This document shows positions 40,750 to 49,508 of a stretch of 64,000 nt of DNA, piece by piece. The position numbers were made by a program, and so were the translations under genes. The DNA comes from Streptomyces sp. PTY087I2. GTDB taxonomy: Bacteria > Actinomycetota > Actinomycetes > Streptomycetales > Streptomycetaceae. The stretch covers positions 35,150 through 99,149 of the forward strand of contig NZ_LZRD01000028.1 in assembly GCF_001687325.1 (NCBI RefSeq). The letters run 5' to 3'. The notes below the pieces were generated by a model that worked only from the letters and a program-made list of their open reading frames with translations, was not told the origin of the DNA and made no database searches. Each line of letters begins with the position of its first letter. The stretch's first letter is position 1.

Positions 40750-41549
40750 TCCTCCGGTGCGGCCAGTTCCTCCAGCAGTTCGGGCCCGTTGTTGCGGACG
40801 TTGCTGACGGCGGTGGCGACCGGGTAGGCGCGCATCAGCCCGCCCGGCGGCGGCTCCAGCAGGGCCCGCAGCTCGTCCTCGCCGGTGTGCGAGGGGTCCA
40901 GCCAGGCGTCCCAGCGGTCGGGGGTGAGCATCAGCGGCATCCGGGGGTGGATGTCGGCGAGCGCGCCGGGCCCCTCGGCGGGGGCGACGGCCAGCGGTGT
41001 GGTCTCCGCCTCGGTGGTGATCACCGAGCACGTCACCCACCAGGCGTTCTCGTGGTCGCCGGGCAGGGTCGTATCGCGCCAGAACTCGTACAGTCCGGCC
41101 ATCGCGAAGACCGAGCCGTCGGCGGGGGTGACGAAGTACGGCTGCTTGCGGGGCCGTTTCTTGCCCTTCTTCTCCTCCAGCTGCCGCTCCTCCGCGCCGG
41201 TGACCCACTCGTAGTAGCCGTCGGCGGGCAGGATGCAGCGGCGCTGGATGAAGGCCCGGCGGAAGGAGGGCTTCTCGTGCACGGTCTCCGCGCGGGCGTT
41301 GATCATCCGGGCGGCGCCGTCGGGGGTCTTGGACCAGGACGGTACGAGTCCCCATTTCAGGGCGCGCAGCTGGCGAACCGGACGCCGGTCGTCCGCGTCT
41401 TTGAGAGGACGCTCCAGAACCGCGTAGACCTCTTTGGTCGGCGCCACGTTCCAGTCCGGCTCCAGGGTCTCGGTGGGCTCCCACTTCTCGACGCCGAAGA
41501 GTCCGGTCAGGTCCTCGGGCTTCCGACTCGCTGCATACCGTCCGCACAT
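40734..41549 (-). CDS. SOS response-associated peptidase (SRAP/HMCES family)
   Basis: 271 residues. MCGRYA places the catalytic Cys2 at the N-terminus after Met removal; WNVAPT, INARAETVHEKPSF, RRCILPADGYYEW and the IHPRMPLML motif complete the SRAP fold. The protein forms a covalent link with abasic sites in single-stranded DNA and shields them. The start is fixed by the MCGRY motif. It is divergent from the M50 peptidase gene with a 53-bp gap. No SOS box is evident. Confidence 0.93.
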   Translation of the reverse strand: MCGRYAASRKPEDLTGLFGVEKWEPTETLEPDWNVAPTKEVYAVLERPLKDADDRRPVRQLRALKWGLVPSWSKTPDGAARMINARAETVHEKPSFRRAFIQRRCILPADGYYEWVTGAEERQLEEKKGKKRPRKQPYFVTPADGSVFAMAGLYEFWRDTTLPGDHENAWWVTCSVITTEAETTPLAVAPAEGPGALADIHPRMPLMLTPDRWDAWLDPSHTGEDELRALLEPPPGGLMRAYPVATAVSNVRNNGPELLEELAAPEESTLF

Positions 41550-41602
41550 AAGTGCCAGACTGCCACGACCGCCCGCACCGACCGCAAGGAGTCGCCCGGC
41601 CG

Positions 41603-42316
41603 ATGAACAGCACCGAATTGGGCGATCTGTGGGATCGCGTGACCGGCACCCAGCCCGCCCCCGAGCAGTGGCTGGTGGTGGTGACGGCCACGCTCGCGCT
41701 CATCGCTGTCGTACCGAACCCGATATGGCGGCTCGCCCGCAACACGATCACCATCGCGCACGAGGGCGGCCACGGCCTGGTGGCCCTGCTCACCGGGCGG
41801 CAGCTCTCCGGTATCCGGCTGCACTCGGACACCAGCGGGCTGACCGTGAGCCGCGGCAAGCCGACGGGGATCGGCATGATCCTCACGGCGGCGGCGGGCT
41901 ACACGGCCCCGTCCCTGCTGGGCCTGGGCGGCGCCTGGCTGCTGACGAACGGCAGGATCACGCTCCTGCTGTGGGTGGCGACGGCCCTGCTCGCGGTGAT
42001 GCTGGTGATGATCCGCAATGTGTACGGGGCCCTCACCGTCATCCTGACCGGCACCACGTTCCTCCTGGTGTCCTGGCTGGCCTCCTCGGACGTGCAGTCG
42101 GCGTTCGCGTACGTGGTGGTGTGGTTCCTGCTGCTGGGCGGGGTGCGGCCGCCGTTCGAGCTCCAGTCCAAGCGGCGGTACGGCGGCGCCCCGGACTCCG
42201 ACGCGGACCAGCTGGCCCGGCTCACGCACGCCCCTGCGGTGCTGTGGCTGTTCCTCTTCCACGCGGTGTCGCTGTGCTCGCTGATCGGCGGCGGACGGTG
42301 GCTGCTGGGCTGGTGA
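41603..42316 (+). CDS. M50-family membrane zinc metallopeptidase
   Basis: 237 residues. The zinc motif HEGGH (HExxH) lies at about residues 54-58 in the first part of a membrane protein with about six hydrophobic segments. The second metal-ligand motif of site-2 proteases (LDG or N-P-D-G) is not obvious, as in the M50B group common in actinobacteria. Substrate unknown. AAGGAG is 11 bp upstream of the start MNSTELGDLW. Confidence 0.85.
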   Translation: MNSTELGDLWDRVTGTQPAPEQWLVVVTATLALIAVVPNPIWRLARNTITIAHEGGHGLVALLTGRQLSGIRLHSDTSGLTVSRGKPTGIGMILTAAAGYTAPSLLGLGGAWLLTNGRITLLLWVATALLAVMLVMIRNVYGALTVILTGTTFLLVSWLASSDVQSAFAYVVVWFLLLGGVRPPFELQSKRRYGGAPDSDADQLARLTHAPAVLWLFLFHAVSLCSLIGGGRWLLGW

Positions 42317-42413
42317 GGCGGGGATGGCCGCTCCGGTCCGTACCACTCTTTCGTTACGAGCCGGTTTCCGCCCATTTGTTCAGGATCCGGGTCGGCTCGG
42401 AGCCACTAAAGTG

Positions 42414-43772
42414 ATGGCCATGACCGAGAGTTCCGTGCAGCCCGCCCTCTGGCCCGCCCCCCACGCGAGCGGGGCCGTCGACGCCACCGTCACCGTGCCC
42501 GGATCGAAATCGGTCACCAACCGCGCGCTCGTGCTGGCCTCGCTCGCCGCCGAGCCGGGCTGGCTGCGCCGCCCGCTGCGCTCCCGCGACACCCTGCTCA
42601 TGGCCGAGGCGCTGCGCGCCATGGGCGTCGGCATCGAGGAGACCGTCTCCTCCTCGTCCGCGAGCAGCCCGTCCGCCGCGGCCTCCCCGGACAGCTCGGG
42701 CGAGGCCTGGCGGGTCATCCCGGCGGGGCTGCACGGCCCGGCCACGGTGGACGTCGGCAACGCGGGCACGGTCATGCGCTTCCTGCCGCCCGTCGCCACG
42801 CTCGCCGACGGCCCGATCCGCTTCGACGGCGACCCCCGCTCCTACGAGCGCCCGCTGACCGGGGTGATCGAGGGCCTGCGGGCGCTCGGCGCGCGGATCG
42901 ACGACGACGGGCGCGGCGCGCTGCCGCTGACCGTGCACGGCGGCGGGGCGCTGGAGGGCGGCCCGGTCTCGATCGACGCCTCGTCGTCCTCGCAGTTCGT
43001 CTCGGCGCTGCTGCTGTCGGGGCCGCGGTTCAACCAGGGCGTGGAGGTCCGGCACACCGGGGCCGTGCTGCCCTCGATGCCGCACATCCGGATGACCGTC
43101 GACATGCTGCGGGCCGTCGGGGCCCAGGTGGACGAGCCGGAGACGGGCGGCGAGCCCAACGTCTGGCGGGTCTCGCCCTCCGCGCTGCTCGGCCGCGACC
43201 TGACGATCGAGCCGGACCTCTCCAACGCCCAGCCGTTCCTGGCCGCGGCCCTGGTGACCGGCGGCCGGGTCACGATCCCGGACTGGCCCGAGCGCACCAC
43301 GCAGCCGGGCGACGCGCTGCGCGAGATCTTCACCGCGATGGGCGGCTCCTGCGAGCTGACCGAGCGCGGACTGACCTTCACCGGTACGGGCCGGATCCAC
43401 GGCATCGACGTGGACCTCGGCGAGGTCGGCGAGCTGACCCCGGGCATCGCGGCGGTCGCCGCCCTGGCCGACTCCCCCTCCACGCTGAGCGGCGTCGCCC
43501 ATCTGCGGCTGCACGAGACGGACCGGCTGGCCGCGCTGACCAAGGAGATCAACGAGCTGGGCGGCGATGTCACCGAGACCGCCGACGGGCTGCACATCCG
43601 CCCGCGCCCGCTGCACGGCGGCGTCTTCCACACGTACGACGACCACCGCATGGCCACCGCGGGGGCGGTCATCGGCCTGGCGGTGAAGGGCGTGGAGATC
43701 GAGAACGTGGGCACGACCGCCAAGACCCTGCCGGACTTCCCGGACATGTGGACCGGGATGCTCGGGATCTAG
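42414..43772 (+). CDS. aroA: 3-phosphoshikimate 1-carboxyvinyltransferase (EPSP synthase)
   Basis: 452 residues. Motifs include VPGSKSVTNRALVLASLA, the PEP-binding VGNAGTVMRFLPP, DASSSSQFVSALLL, and LRLHETDRLAALTKEI. It joins shikimate-3-phosphate and PEP in aromatic amino acid synthesis. A Ser/Ala-rich insertion of about 20 residues follows the first motif block (SSSSASSPSAAASPDSSGE). Starts at 42411 (GTG), 42414 and 42420 are possible; GGAG at 42399-42402 favours the first two. rsgA starts 3 bp after the stop. Confidence 0.94.
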   Translation: MAMTESSVQPALWPAPHASGAVDATVTVPGSKSVTNRALVLASLAAEPGWLRRPLRSRDTLLMAEALRAMGVGIEETVSSSSASSPSAAASPDSSGEAWRVIPAGLHGPATVDVGNAGTVMRFLPPVATLADGPIRFDGDPRSYERPLTGVIEGLRALGARIDDDGRGALPLTVHGGGALEGGPVSIDASSSSQFVSALLLSGPRFNQGVEVRHTGAVLPSMPHIRMTVDMLRAVGAQVDEPETGGEPNVWRVSPSALLGRDLTIEPDLSNAQPFLAAALVTGGRVTIPDWPERTTQPGDALREIFTAMGGSCELTERGLTFTGTGRIHGIDVDLGEVGELTPGIAAVAALADSPSTLSGVAHLRLHETDRLAALTKEINELGGDVTETADGLHIRPRPLHGGVFHTYDDHRMATAGAVIGLAVKGVEIENVGTTAKTLPDFPDMWTGMLGI

Positions 43773-43775
43773 ATC

Positions 43776-44792
43776 ATGCGCCGCTACGGGAAGAACCCCG
43801 ACGAGGACGACATCCGCGTCCGCCCCAACCGCAAGGGCAACCGGCCGCGTACGCACATCCGGCCCAAGCACGAGGACGCCGAGGACGGCATGGTCCTCAC
43901 CGTCGACCGGGGCCGGCTCACCTGCCTCGTCGACGGCCGGACCGTGGTCGCGATGAAGGCCCGCGAGCTGGGGCGCAAGGCCGCCGTGGTGGGCGACACC
44001 GTCTCCATCGTCGGTGACCTCTCCGGCGAGAAGGACACCCTGGCCCGGATCGTGCGGATCGCCCCGCGCCGTACGGTGCTGCGCCGCACGGCCGACGACG
44101 ACGATCCGTACGAGCGCGTGGTCGTCGCCAACGCCGACCAGCTGGCGATCGTCACCGCGCTGGCCGATCCGGAGCCCCGCCCGCGCATGATCGACCGCTG
44201 TCTGGTGGCGGCGTACGACGGCGGGCTCACCCCGCTCCTCGTGCTGACCAAATCCGACCTGGCGTCGCCGGACAAGCTGCTGGAGGCGTACACCCCGCTC
44301 GGCGTCCCGTACATCGTGACCAGCCGGGACGAGCTGGAGAACGGGGACGCGGCGGAGCGGGTGCGCGAGCTGCTGGAGGGGAAGGTCACCGCGTTCGTCG
44401 GGCACTCCGGGGTCGGCAAGACGACGCTGGTCAACGCCCTGGTGCCGGAGGACCGGCGGCGGACCACCGGCAACGTCAACGCGGTCACCGGCCGGGGGCG
44501 GCACACCACCACCTCGGCCCTCGCGCTGCCGCTGCCCGGCGACCGGGGCTGGGTGGTCGACACCCCGGGCGTGCGCTCCTTCGGGCTGCACCACGTCGAC
44601 CCGTCGCGCGTCATCCACGCCTTCCCGGACCTGGAGCCGGGCACCGAGGAGTGCCCGCGCGGCTGCACCCACGACGGCAACCAGCCCGAATGCGCGCTGG
44701 ACGCCTGGGTGGCCGAGGGGCACGCCGACCCGGCGCGCCTGGACTCGCTGCGCCGGCTCCTCGCCACCCGCGAGAGGCGCGAGGGCGACTGA
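43776..44792 (+). CDS. rsgA: Ribosome small-subunit-dependent GTPase RsgA
   Basis: 338 residues with the circularly permuted G motifs in the order TKSD (G4), GHSGVGKTT (G1) and DTPG (G3), an N-terminal OB-fold, and the C-terminal zinc finger CPRGCTHDGNQPEC. It checks late 30S ribosome assembly. It lies 3 bp behind aroA and is therefore in the same operon, as in other Streptomyces. Confidence 0.94.
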   Translation: MRRYGKNPDEDDIRVRPNRKGNRPRTHIRPKHEDAEDGMVLTVDRGRLTCLVDGRTVVAMKARELGRKAAVVGDTVSIVGDLSGEKDTLARIVRIAPRRTVLRRTADDDDPYERVVVANADQLAIVTALADPEPRPRMIDRCLVAAYDGGLTPLLVLTKSDLASPDKLLEAYTPLGVPYIVTSRDELENGDAAERVRELLEGKVTAFVGHSGVGKTTLVNALVPEDRRRTTGNVNAVTGRGRHTTTSALALPLPGDRGWVVDTPGVRSFGLHHVDPSRVIHAFPDLEPGTEECPRGCTHDGNQPECALDAWVAEGHADPARLDSLRRLLATRERREGD

Positions 44793-44958
44793 CGGAACCG
44801 GCCCCTCCCGTACGGGACGGAGCCAGCCCCTCCGCACGGCTCGTCCCGGCCGGAATCGGCTTGAGCGCCCCGGGCATGTTTGCGAGCTTCAACGACCGGT
44901 AAAGGCATAATCGCACCGAGCGGGACGAAGCCGTCACCTACGCGGGAGGCAACTGACG

Positions 44959-45282
44959 ATGGCGTGGCTGCTGGTCGTGGTCGCAGGACTGCTGGAGACC
45001 GGCTTCGCCGTGTGTCTGAAGCTCTCCCACGGATTCACCCGGCTCTGGCCGACGATCGCGTTCGCCATTTTCGCGCTCGGCAGCTTCGGGCTGCTGACCC
45101 TGGCGCTGCGGAAACTGGACGTCGGTCCGGCGTACGCGGTGTGGACCGGGATCGGGGCCGCCGGGACCGCGATCTACGGCATGGTCTTCCTCGGCGATGT
45201 GGTCTCCACCCTGAAGCTGGTGTCGATCTCCCTGGTGATCATCGGCGTGATCGGCCTCCAGCTGTCCGGCTCGGCCCACTGA
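44959..45282 (+). CDS. Small multidrug resistance (SMR) exporter, SugE/Gdx type
   Basis: 107 residues with four membrane helices and the essential Glu13. The sequence around it, LLETGFAVCLKLSHGFTRLWP, is closer to SugE/Gdx guanidinium exporters than to EmrE drug exporters. It works as a dual-topology dimer exchanging cation for protons. A CGGGAGG ribosome site lies just upstream. The 3' end overlaps the convergent TetR gene by 44 bp. I could not recognise a guanidine riboswitch upstream with confidence. Confidence 0.87.
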   Translation: MAWLLVVVAGLLETGFAVCLKLSHGFTRLWPTIAFAIFALGSFGLLTLALRKLDVGPAYAVWTGIGAAGTAIYGMVFLGDVVSTLKLVSISLVIIGVIGLQLSGSAH

Positions 45283-45865
45283 GCCCCGCCCGCTCCCGCA
45301 CCAGCGGCCGCGTCGCCTCCCGTACGAGACGGAGCGCGCGGCTGTCCGCGGCGTCGTCCTCCACCAGCGGCACGATCACACAGGACAGCGCGAGGCGCAG
45401 CGCGATCTCGCAGCGCCCGGCGGGGATCCCGGGCGACGCCGCCGCCATCCGGTCCCGTACCAGCGCGAGCAGCTCGTCGGGGCCCGGCGGCGGCTTCCCG
45501 CCCGGACGCCCCCGGGAGGAGCCTGACCGCCGGTCCGGGCGGGGCAGTCCCTCCGCCCAGTGCCCCGTGAGCAGCGCCCTGACCAGCACGTCCTGGCGGG
45601 CGGCCCGGAGGGTCCAGAGCGCGACGGCGGCCGGGCGGTCGGGCACGGGGGCGGTCAGGGCGCGGTCGACCCCGGCGAGATAGCCGTCGGCGGCCCGGCG
45701 CAGAAGGGCCTCGGCCAGTCCGCCCTTGGTGCCGAACTCGTTGTAGAGCGTCTGGCGCGAGACACCGGCGAGGCCGGCGACGTCGGCCATGCGCACGGCG
45801 CGCCAGGGCCGGTCGGCCAGGGCCCGGAGGGCGGCGTCCAGCAAGGCCTGCCGCGCTGTCGGCAT
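45239..45865 (-). CDS. TetR-family transcriptional regulator
   Basis: 208 residues. The N-terminal helix-turn-helix reads RMADVAGLAGVSRQTLYNEFGTKGGLAEALL (about 25-55), the TetR signature. The ligand domain is variable and contains an Arg/Gly/Pro-rich insertion. It is convergent with, and overlaps, the SMR exporter gene, and divergent from hisN. It is a plausible regulator of the exporter, but the overlap also allows antisense interference. Confidence 0.87.
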   Translation of the reverse strand: MPTARQALLDAALRALADRPWRAVRMADVAGLAGVSRQTLYNEFGTKGGLAEALLRRAADGYLAGVDRALTAPVPDRPAAVALWTLRAARQDVLVRALLTGHWAEGLPRPDRRSGSSRGRPGGKPPPGPDELLALVRDRMAAASPGIPAGRCEIALRLALSCVIVPLVEDDAADSRALRLVREATRPLVRERAGLSGPSRTAGGRSRR

Positions 45866-45987
45866 CGTCGCCTCCCCCGCCCCGGGATCCTGCCGTTCAG
45901 GGTTGAGGCGCTCCCGGGGGCTGTCAAGGGTTCCGGGCGGCAGGGGCGCTGTAGCCCCTGTCCGGCGGCGCTGGATACTGTGGCGGC

Positions 45988-46788
45988 ATGCCCGACTACC
46001 ACGATGATCTGCGCCTCGCCCACGTACTGGCGGACGCCGCCGACGCCGCGACGATGGACCGGTTCAAGGCTCTCGACCTGAAGGTGGAGACCAAGCCGGA
46101 CATGACGCCGGTGAGCGAGGCCGACAAGGCCGCCGAGGAGCTGATCCGGGGACATCTGCACCGGGCCCGCCCGAGGGACGCGATCCTGGGCGAGGAGTAC
46201 GGGGTGGAGGGCACCGGTCCGCGGCGCTGGGTGATCGACCCGATCGACGGCACCAAGAACTATGTGCGCGGTGTGCCGGTGTGGGCGACGCTGATCGCGC
46301 TGATGGAGGCGGGCGACGAGGGCTTCCGGCCGGTGGTGGGCGTGGTCTCCGCGCCCGCGCTGAACCGGCGCTGGTGGGCGGCGAAGGGCGCGGGCGCGTT
46401 CACCGGCCGCAGTCTCACCTCCGCGACCCGGATGCGGGTGTCGGAGGTGGGGCGGATCGCGGACGCCTCGTTCGCGTTCTCGTCGCTGTCGGGCTGGGAG
46501 GAGCAGGGCCGCCTCGACGGCCTCCTGGACCTCACCCGGGCCTGCTGGCGGACGCGGGGGTACGGGGACTTCTGGCCGTACATGATGGTCGCCGAGGGTT
46601 CCGTGGACATCTGCGCGGAGCCGGAGCTGTCGCTGTGGGACATGGCGGCGCCGGCGATCGTCGTCCAGGAGGCGGGCGGCCGGTACACCTCGCTGGACGG
46701 GGCGGACGGTCCGGACGGCGGAAACGCGGCAGCCTCGAACGGCCTTCTCCACGACGAGCTGCTGGGCTACCTCAACCAGCGCTACTGA
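45988..46788 (+). CDS. hisN: Histidinol-phosphatase of the inositol monophosphatase family
   Basis: 266 residues. IMPase-type metal motifs are all visible: ILGEEYG, WVIDPIDGTKNYVRG and LSLWDMAAPAIVVQEAGG. In Streptomyces this family member is the histidinol-phosphate phosphatase HisN. GATACT about 9 bp before the ATG and the absence of a ribosome site suggest a leaderless mRNA. An inverted repeat CAGGGGC/GCCCCTG (45941-45960) lies just upstream. Confidence 0.9.
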   Translation: MPDYHDDLRLAHVLADAADAATMDRFKALDLKVETKPDMTPVSEADKAAEELIRGHLHRARPRDAILGEEYGVEGTGPRRWVIDPIDGTKNYVRGVPVWATLIALMEAGDEGFRPVVGVVSAPALNRRWWAAKGAGAFTGRSLTSATRMRVSEVGRIADASFAFSSLSGWEEQGRLDGLLDLTRACWRTRGYGDFWPYMMVAEGSVDICAEPELSLWDMAAPAIVVQEAGGRYTSLDGADGPDGGNAAASNGLLHDELLGYLNQRY

Positions 46789-46866
46789 GCTGCGTGCACT
46801 CCCCCGGCGCGCGCCCGCTCACCCCTTGTCGACCCGCCCCAAGGGTGCAACTCTGAGAGTCCCCCC

Positions 46867-46899
46867 ACTTGTGAACTTGTGAATCGACTCACAGAGTCG
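46867..46899 (+). promoter_or_regulatory. Repeats upstream of the CBS-domain gene
   Basis: ACTTGTGA is repeated twice in tandem (46867-46882), followed by the inverted repeat CGACTC-ACA-GAGTCG (46885-46899), 26 bp before the CBS start. This is a likely operator region; the regulator is unknown. Confidence 0.4.
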
Positions 46900-46924
46900 G
46901 CTCACCGAGGAGGTGGCTCGATTC

Positions 46925-47329
46925 ATGCTCGTCCGTGACGCCATGAGCACGGTGGTCCTCACCATCGGCCCCACCCATACGCTCCGCCAGGCGGCCCGGC
47001 TGATGTCAGCCCGCCGTATCGGGGCAGCTGTCGTCCACGACCCGGACACCTGCGGGCTCGGCATCATCACCGAGCGCGACATCCTCGACGCGGTCGGATC
47101 GGGGATGGACCCCGACCGGGAGACCGCGTCCGCCCACACCACCACCGACGTGGTGTTCGCCGCCCCGGCCTGGACCCTGGAGGAGGCCGCGGAAGCCATG
47201 ACGCACGGAGGGTTCCGGCATCTGATCGTGCTGGACGGCGACGGCCCGGTGGGCATCGTGTCGGTGCGCGACATCATCCGCTGCTGGGCCCCCGCCCGCC
47301 GCCGCACACCCGCCGCGGCGGCCGGCTGA
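46925..47329 (+). CDS. CBS-domain pair protein
   Basis: 134 residues made of two CBS motifs: residues 1-60 (VRDAMSTVVLTIGPTHTLRQAARLM...GLGIITERDIL) and 66-122 (VFAAPAWTLEEAAEAMTHGGFRHLIVLDGDGPVGIVSVRDII). Such stand-alone pairs bind adenine nucleotides and act as energy sensors, in some Streptomyces on partner enzymes. I used the ATG at 46925 since GAGGAGG is 11 bp upstream; a GTG at 46913 is too close to it. Confidence 0.87.
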   Translation: MLVRDAMSTVVLTIGPTHTLRQAARLMSARRIGAAVVHDPDTCGLGIITERDILDAVGSGMDPDRETASAHTTTDVVFAAPAWTLEEAAEAMTHGGFRHLIVLDGDGPVGIVSVRDIIRCWAPARRRTPAAAAG

Positions 47330-47354
47330 GACCCCCCGGGGGGCCGGAACGACC

Positions 47355-47390
47355 GGTGGGCCGGACCCCCGTGAGGGGATCCGGCCCACC
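47355..47390. terminator. Bidirectional terminator between the CBS gene and katA
   Basis: GGTGGGCCGGA-C-CCCC and GGGG-A-TCCGGCCCACC form a 15-bp stem with one C-A mismatch, between convergent genes. Confidence 0.75.
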
Positions 47391-47409
47391 GTCGACGACA
47401 AGCGTCCGG

Positions 47410-48861
47410 TCAGCCGCGAAGGGCCTGGACCGCGGCTTCCAGCCGCTTGCCGAAGTCGCCGTCCGCCTGGCGGAAGTTGTTGATCGCGCGCTCGGCGATG
47501 TCGTCGCGCGAGACCTTGGCGATGAACCCGGCGAGGTTCTCGACCAGCCGGCTCTTCTCGTCCCCCGACATCAGCCGGTAGAGGTCGCCCGCCTGCACGA
47601 AGTCGTCGTCCTCGGCGTGGGAGGGAGCCTCGGTGCTGCCGGTGGCACCGGTGACCGGGAGCGGCTGCCACAGCGGCCGGTCGGTCTGGAAGGGGCCGCC
47701 GAAGCTGTTGGGCTCGTAGTTCTTGGTGCCCTTGTGCCGGCCGTCGTAGAGGAAGCCGTCCCGGCTGTTGGTCCGCGCCTCGGTGGCGTGCGGGCGGTTC
47801 ACCGGCAGGTGGTCGGCGTTGATGCCGACGCGGTAGCGGTGGGCGTCGCCGTACGCGAAGAGGCGGCCCTGGAGCATCTTGTCCGGGGACGGGCCGATGC
47901 CCGGCACGAAGTGCGCGGGGCTGAAGATCGACTGCTCGACCTCGGCGAAGACGTTCTCCGGGTTGCGGTTGAGCTCCAGCCTGCCGATCTCGATCGGCGG
48001 GTAGTCCGCGTGCGGCCACACCTTGGTGAGGTCGAACGGATTGAAGCGGTACGTCGCCGCGTCGGCCGCGGGCATGATCTGGACCTGCACGGTCCAGGAC
48101 GGGAAGTCGCCGCGCTCGATCGCCTCGCGCAGATCGCGCTGGTGACTGTCGGGGTCCTCACCGGCGAGCTTGTTGGCCTCGGCCTGGGTGAGGTTCTTGA
48201 TGCCCTGGTCGGTCTTGAAGTGGTACTTGACCCAGAAGACCTCGCCGGCCTCGTTGTTCCACTGGTAGGTGTGCGAGCCGTACCCGTTCATGTGGCGCAG
48301 CGTGGCCGGGATGCCGCGGTCGCCGAAGAGCCAGGTCACCTGGTGCGTCGACTCGGGCGACAGACCCCAGAAGTCCCAGACGTTGTCCGCCTCCTGCGAG
48401 CCGGTGTACGGGTCGCGCTTCTGGGTGTGAATGAAGTCGGGGAACTTGATGGCGTCCTTGATGAAGAACACCGGGGTGTTGTTGCCGACGAGGTCGTAGT
48501 TGCCCTCCTCGGTGTAGAACTTCAGCGCGAAGCCGCGGGGGTCGCGCACGGCGTCGGCGGAGCCGAGGTTGCCCGCGACGGTCGAGAAGCGCAGGAAGGT
48601 CTCGGTCTGCTTGCCGACCTCGGAGAGGAACTTCGCCCGGGTCCACTGCGAGACGTCGCGGGTCAGCGTGAAGGTGCCGTACGCGCCGGCGCCGCGGGCG
48701 TGCACGACGCGCTCCGGGACGCGCTCGCGGTTGAAGTGGGCGAGCTTCTCCAGCAGCGCCTGGTCCTGGACGAGAACGGGACCGCCGGGGCCCGCGGTCT
48801 CACTGTTCTGGTTGTCGGCTACCGGCGCGCCGGCCTCCGTCGTCAGCGGTCCCTGCGTCAC
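47410..48861 (-). CDS. katA: Monofunctional haem catalase
   Basis: 483 residues from GTG at 48861 with AGGAGG upstream. Catalytic His is in VVHARGAGAYG, Asn in NNTPVFFIKD, and the haem-ligand Tyr in RLFAYGDAHRYR. It is a small-subunit clade 3 catalase that destroys hydrogen peroxide in the cytoplasm. It is divergent from a Fur-family gene, with a palindromic operator between them, so it is most likely peroxide-induced. Confidence 0.95.
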   Translation of the reverse strand: MTQGPLTTEAGAPVADNQNSETAGPGGPVLVQDQALLEKLAHFNRERVPERVVHARGAGAYGTFTLTRDVSQWTRAKFLSEVGKQTETFLRFSTVAGNLGSADAVRDPRGFALKFYTEEGNYDLVGNNTPVFFIKDAIKFPDFIHTQKRDPYTGSQEADNVWDFWGLSPESTHQVTWLFGDRGIPATLRHMNGYGSHTYQWNNEAGEVFWVKYHFKTDQGIKNLTQAEANKLAGEDPDSHQRDLREAIERGDFPSWTVQVQIMPAADAATYRFNPFDLTKVWPHADYPPIEIGRLELNRNPENVFAEVEQSIFSPAHFVPGIGPSPDKMLQGRLFAYGDAHRYRVGINADHLPVNRPHATEARTNSRDGFLYDGRHKGTKNYEPNSFGGPFQTDRPLWQPLPVTGATGSTEAPSHAEDDDFVQAGDLYRLMSGDEKSRLVENLAGFIAKVSRDDIAERAINNFRQADGDFGKRLEAAVQALRG

Positions 48862-48946
48862 GTGCGCCTCCTGCGTCGTATCCCTGCACAGCGGTCAAAT
48901 CCTGTACAGCCCTGTCCCTTGGCCAATGCCATTCTCGATCCTACAA

Positions 48947-48959
48947 TGGACAATGTCCA
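48947..48959. promoter_or_regulatory. Operator palindrome between katA and catR
   Basis: TGGACA-A-TGTCCA, a perfect 6-1-6 inverted repeat in an AT-rich stretch (TACAATGGACAATGTCCAAGTCAAG). It lies 86 bp before katA and 67 bp before the Fur-type gene, suited to control both. Confidence 0.6.
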
Positions 48960-49025
48960 AGTCAAGTGAACGTCCAAAGTCACACCCGATCGGGACTCGA
49001 TTCCCCCACTGTTAGGCTGGGCTGC

Positions 49026-49445
49026 ATGAGCGACCTGCTGGAACGACTTCGTGGACGCGGCTGGCGCATGACGGCGCAGCGGCGTGTCGTGGCCGAGGTC
49101 CTCGACGGGGACCACGTACACCTGACGGCGGACGAGGTCCACGCGAGGGCCGTTTCCCGGCTGCCCGAGATCTCGCGCGCCACCGTCTACAACACCCTCG
49201 GCGAGATGGTGTCCCTCGGCGAGGTGCTGGAGGTCTCCACCGACCGCCGGGCCAAGCGGTACGACCCGAACGCGCACCGCCCCCACCATCACCTGGTGTG
49301 CGCGCGGTGCGGCGCGATCCGGGACGTGCATCCGGCGGGCAACCCGCTGGCGGACCTGCCGGCGGACGAGCGCTACGGCTTCACGGTCTCCGACGTCGAG
49401 GTGACGTACCGCGGCATCTGCCCGAACTGCGCCACCACGGCCTGA
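49026..49445 (+). CDS. catR: Fur-family peroxide-responsive repressor (CatR-like)
   Basis: 139 residues. The winged helix (about 1-80: RMTAQRRVVAEVL, LPEISRATVYNTLGEMVSLGEV) precedes the dimerisation domain with the HRPHHHLVCARCGAIRDV metal site and a second pair CPNC at the C-terminus, the structural zinc cysteines. It is divergent from katA, which marks it as a PerR-like CatR rather than an iron regulator. TAGGCT ends 7 bp before the ATG, so it is probably leaderless. A good terminator follows. Confidence 0.88.
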   Translation: MSDLLERLRGRGWRMTAQRRVVAEVLDGDHVHLTADEVHARAVSRLPEISRATVYNTLGEMVSLGEVLEVSTDRRAKRYDPNAHRPHHHLVCARCGAIRDVHPAGNPLADLPADERYGFTVSDVEVTYRGICPNCATTA

Positions 49446-49454
49446 GCCGTCCGA

Positions 49455-49494
49455 AGCCGGGCCCGCCTGCTGCGACAGGCGGGCCCGGCTCTTT
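49455..49494 (+). terminator. Terminator of catR
   Basis: A perfect 15-bp stem (49455-49469 with 49476-49490), loop CTGCGA, then CTTT. Confidence 0.82.
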
Positions 49495-49508
49495 GCGTGC
49501 CCGGACAT

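Noticed and set aside
42324..42413. aroA start at 42324
   Set aside because: It would add 30 residues unlike the family; the conserved start is near 42414-42420.
44793..44958. Possible guanidine riboswitch before the SMR exporter
   Set aside because: The leader has CGGGACGAAGCCG, but I could not fit the guanidine-I, -II or -III consensus. An Rfam covariance search of 44793-44958 would decide.
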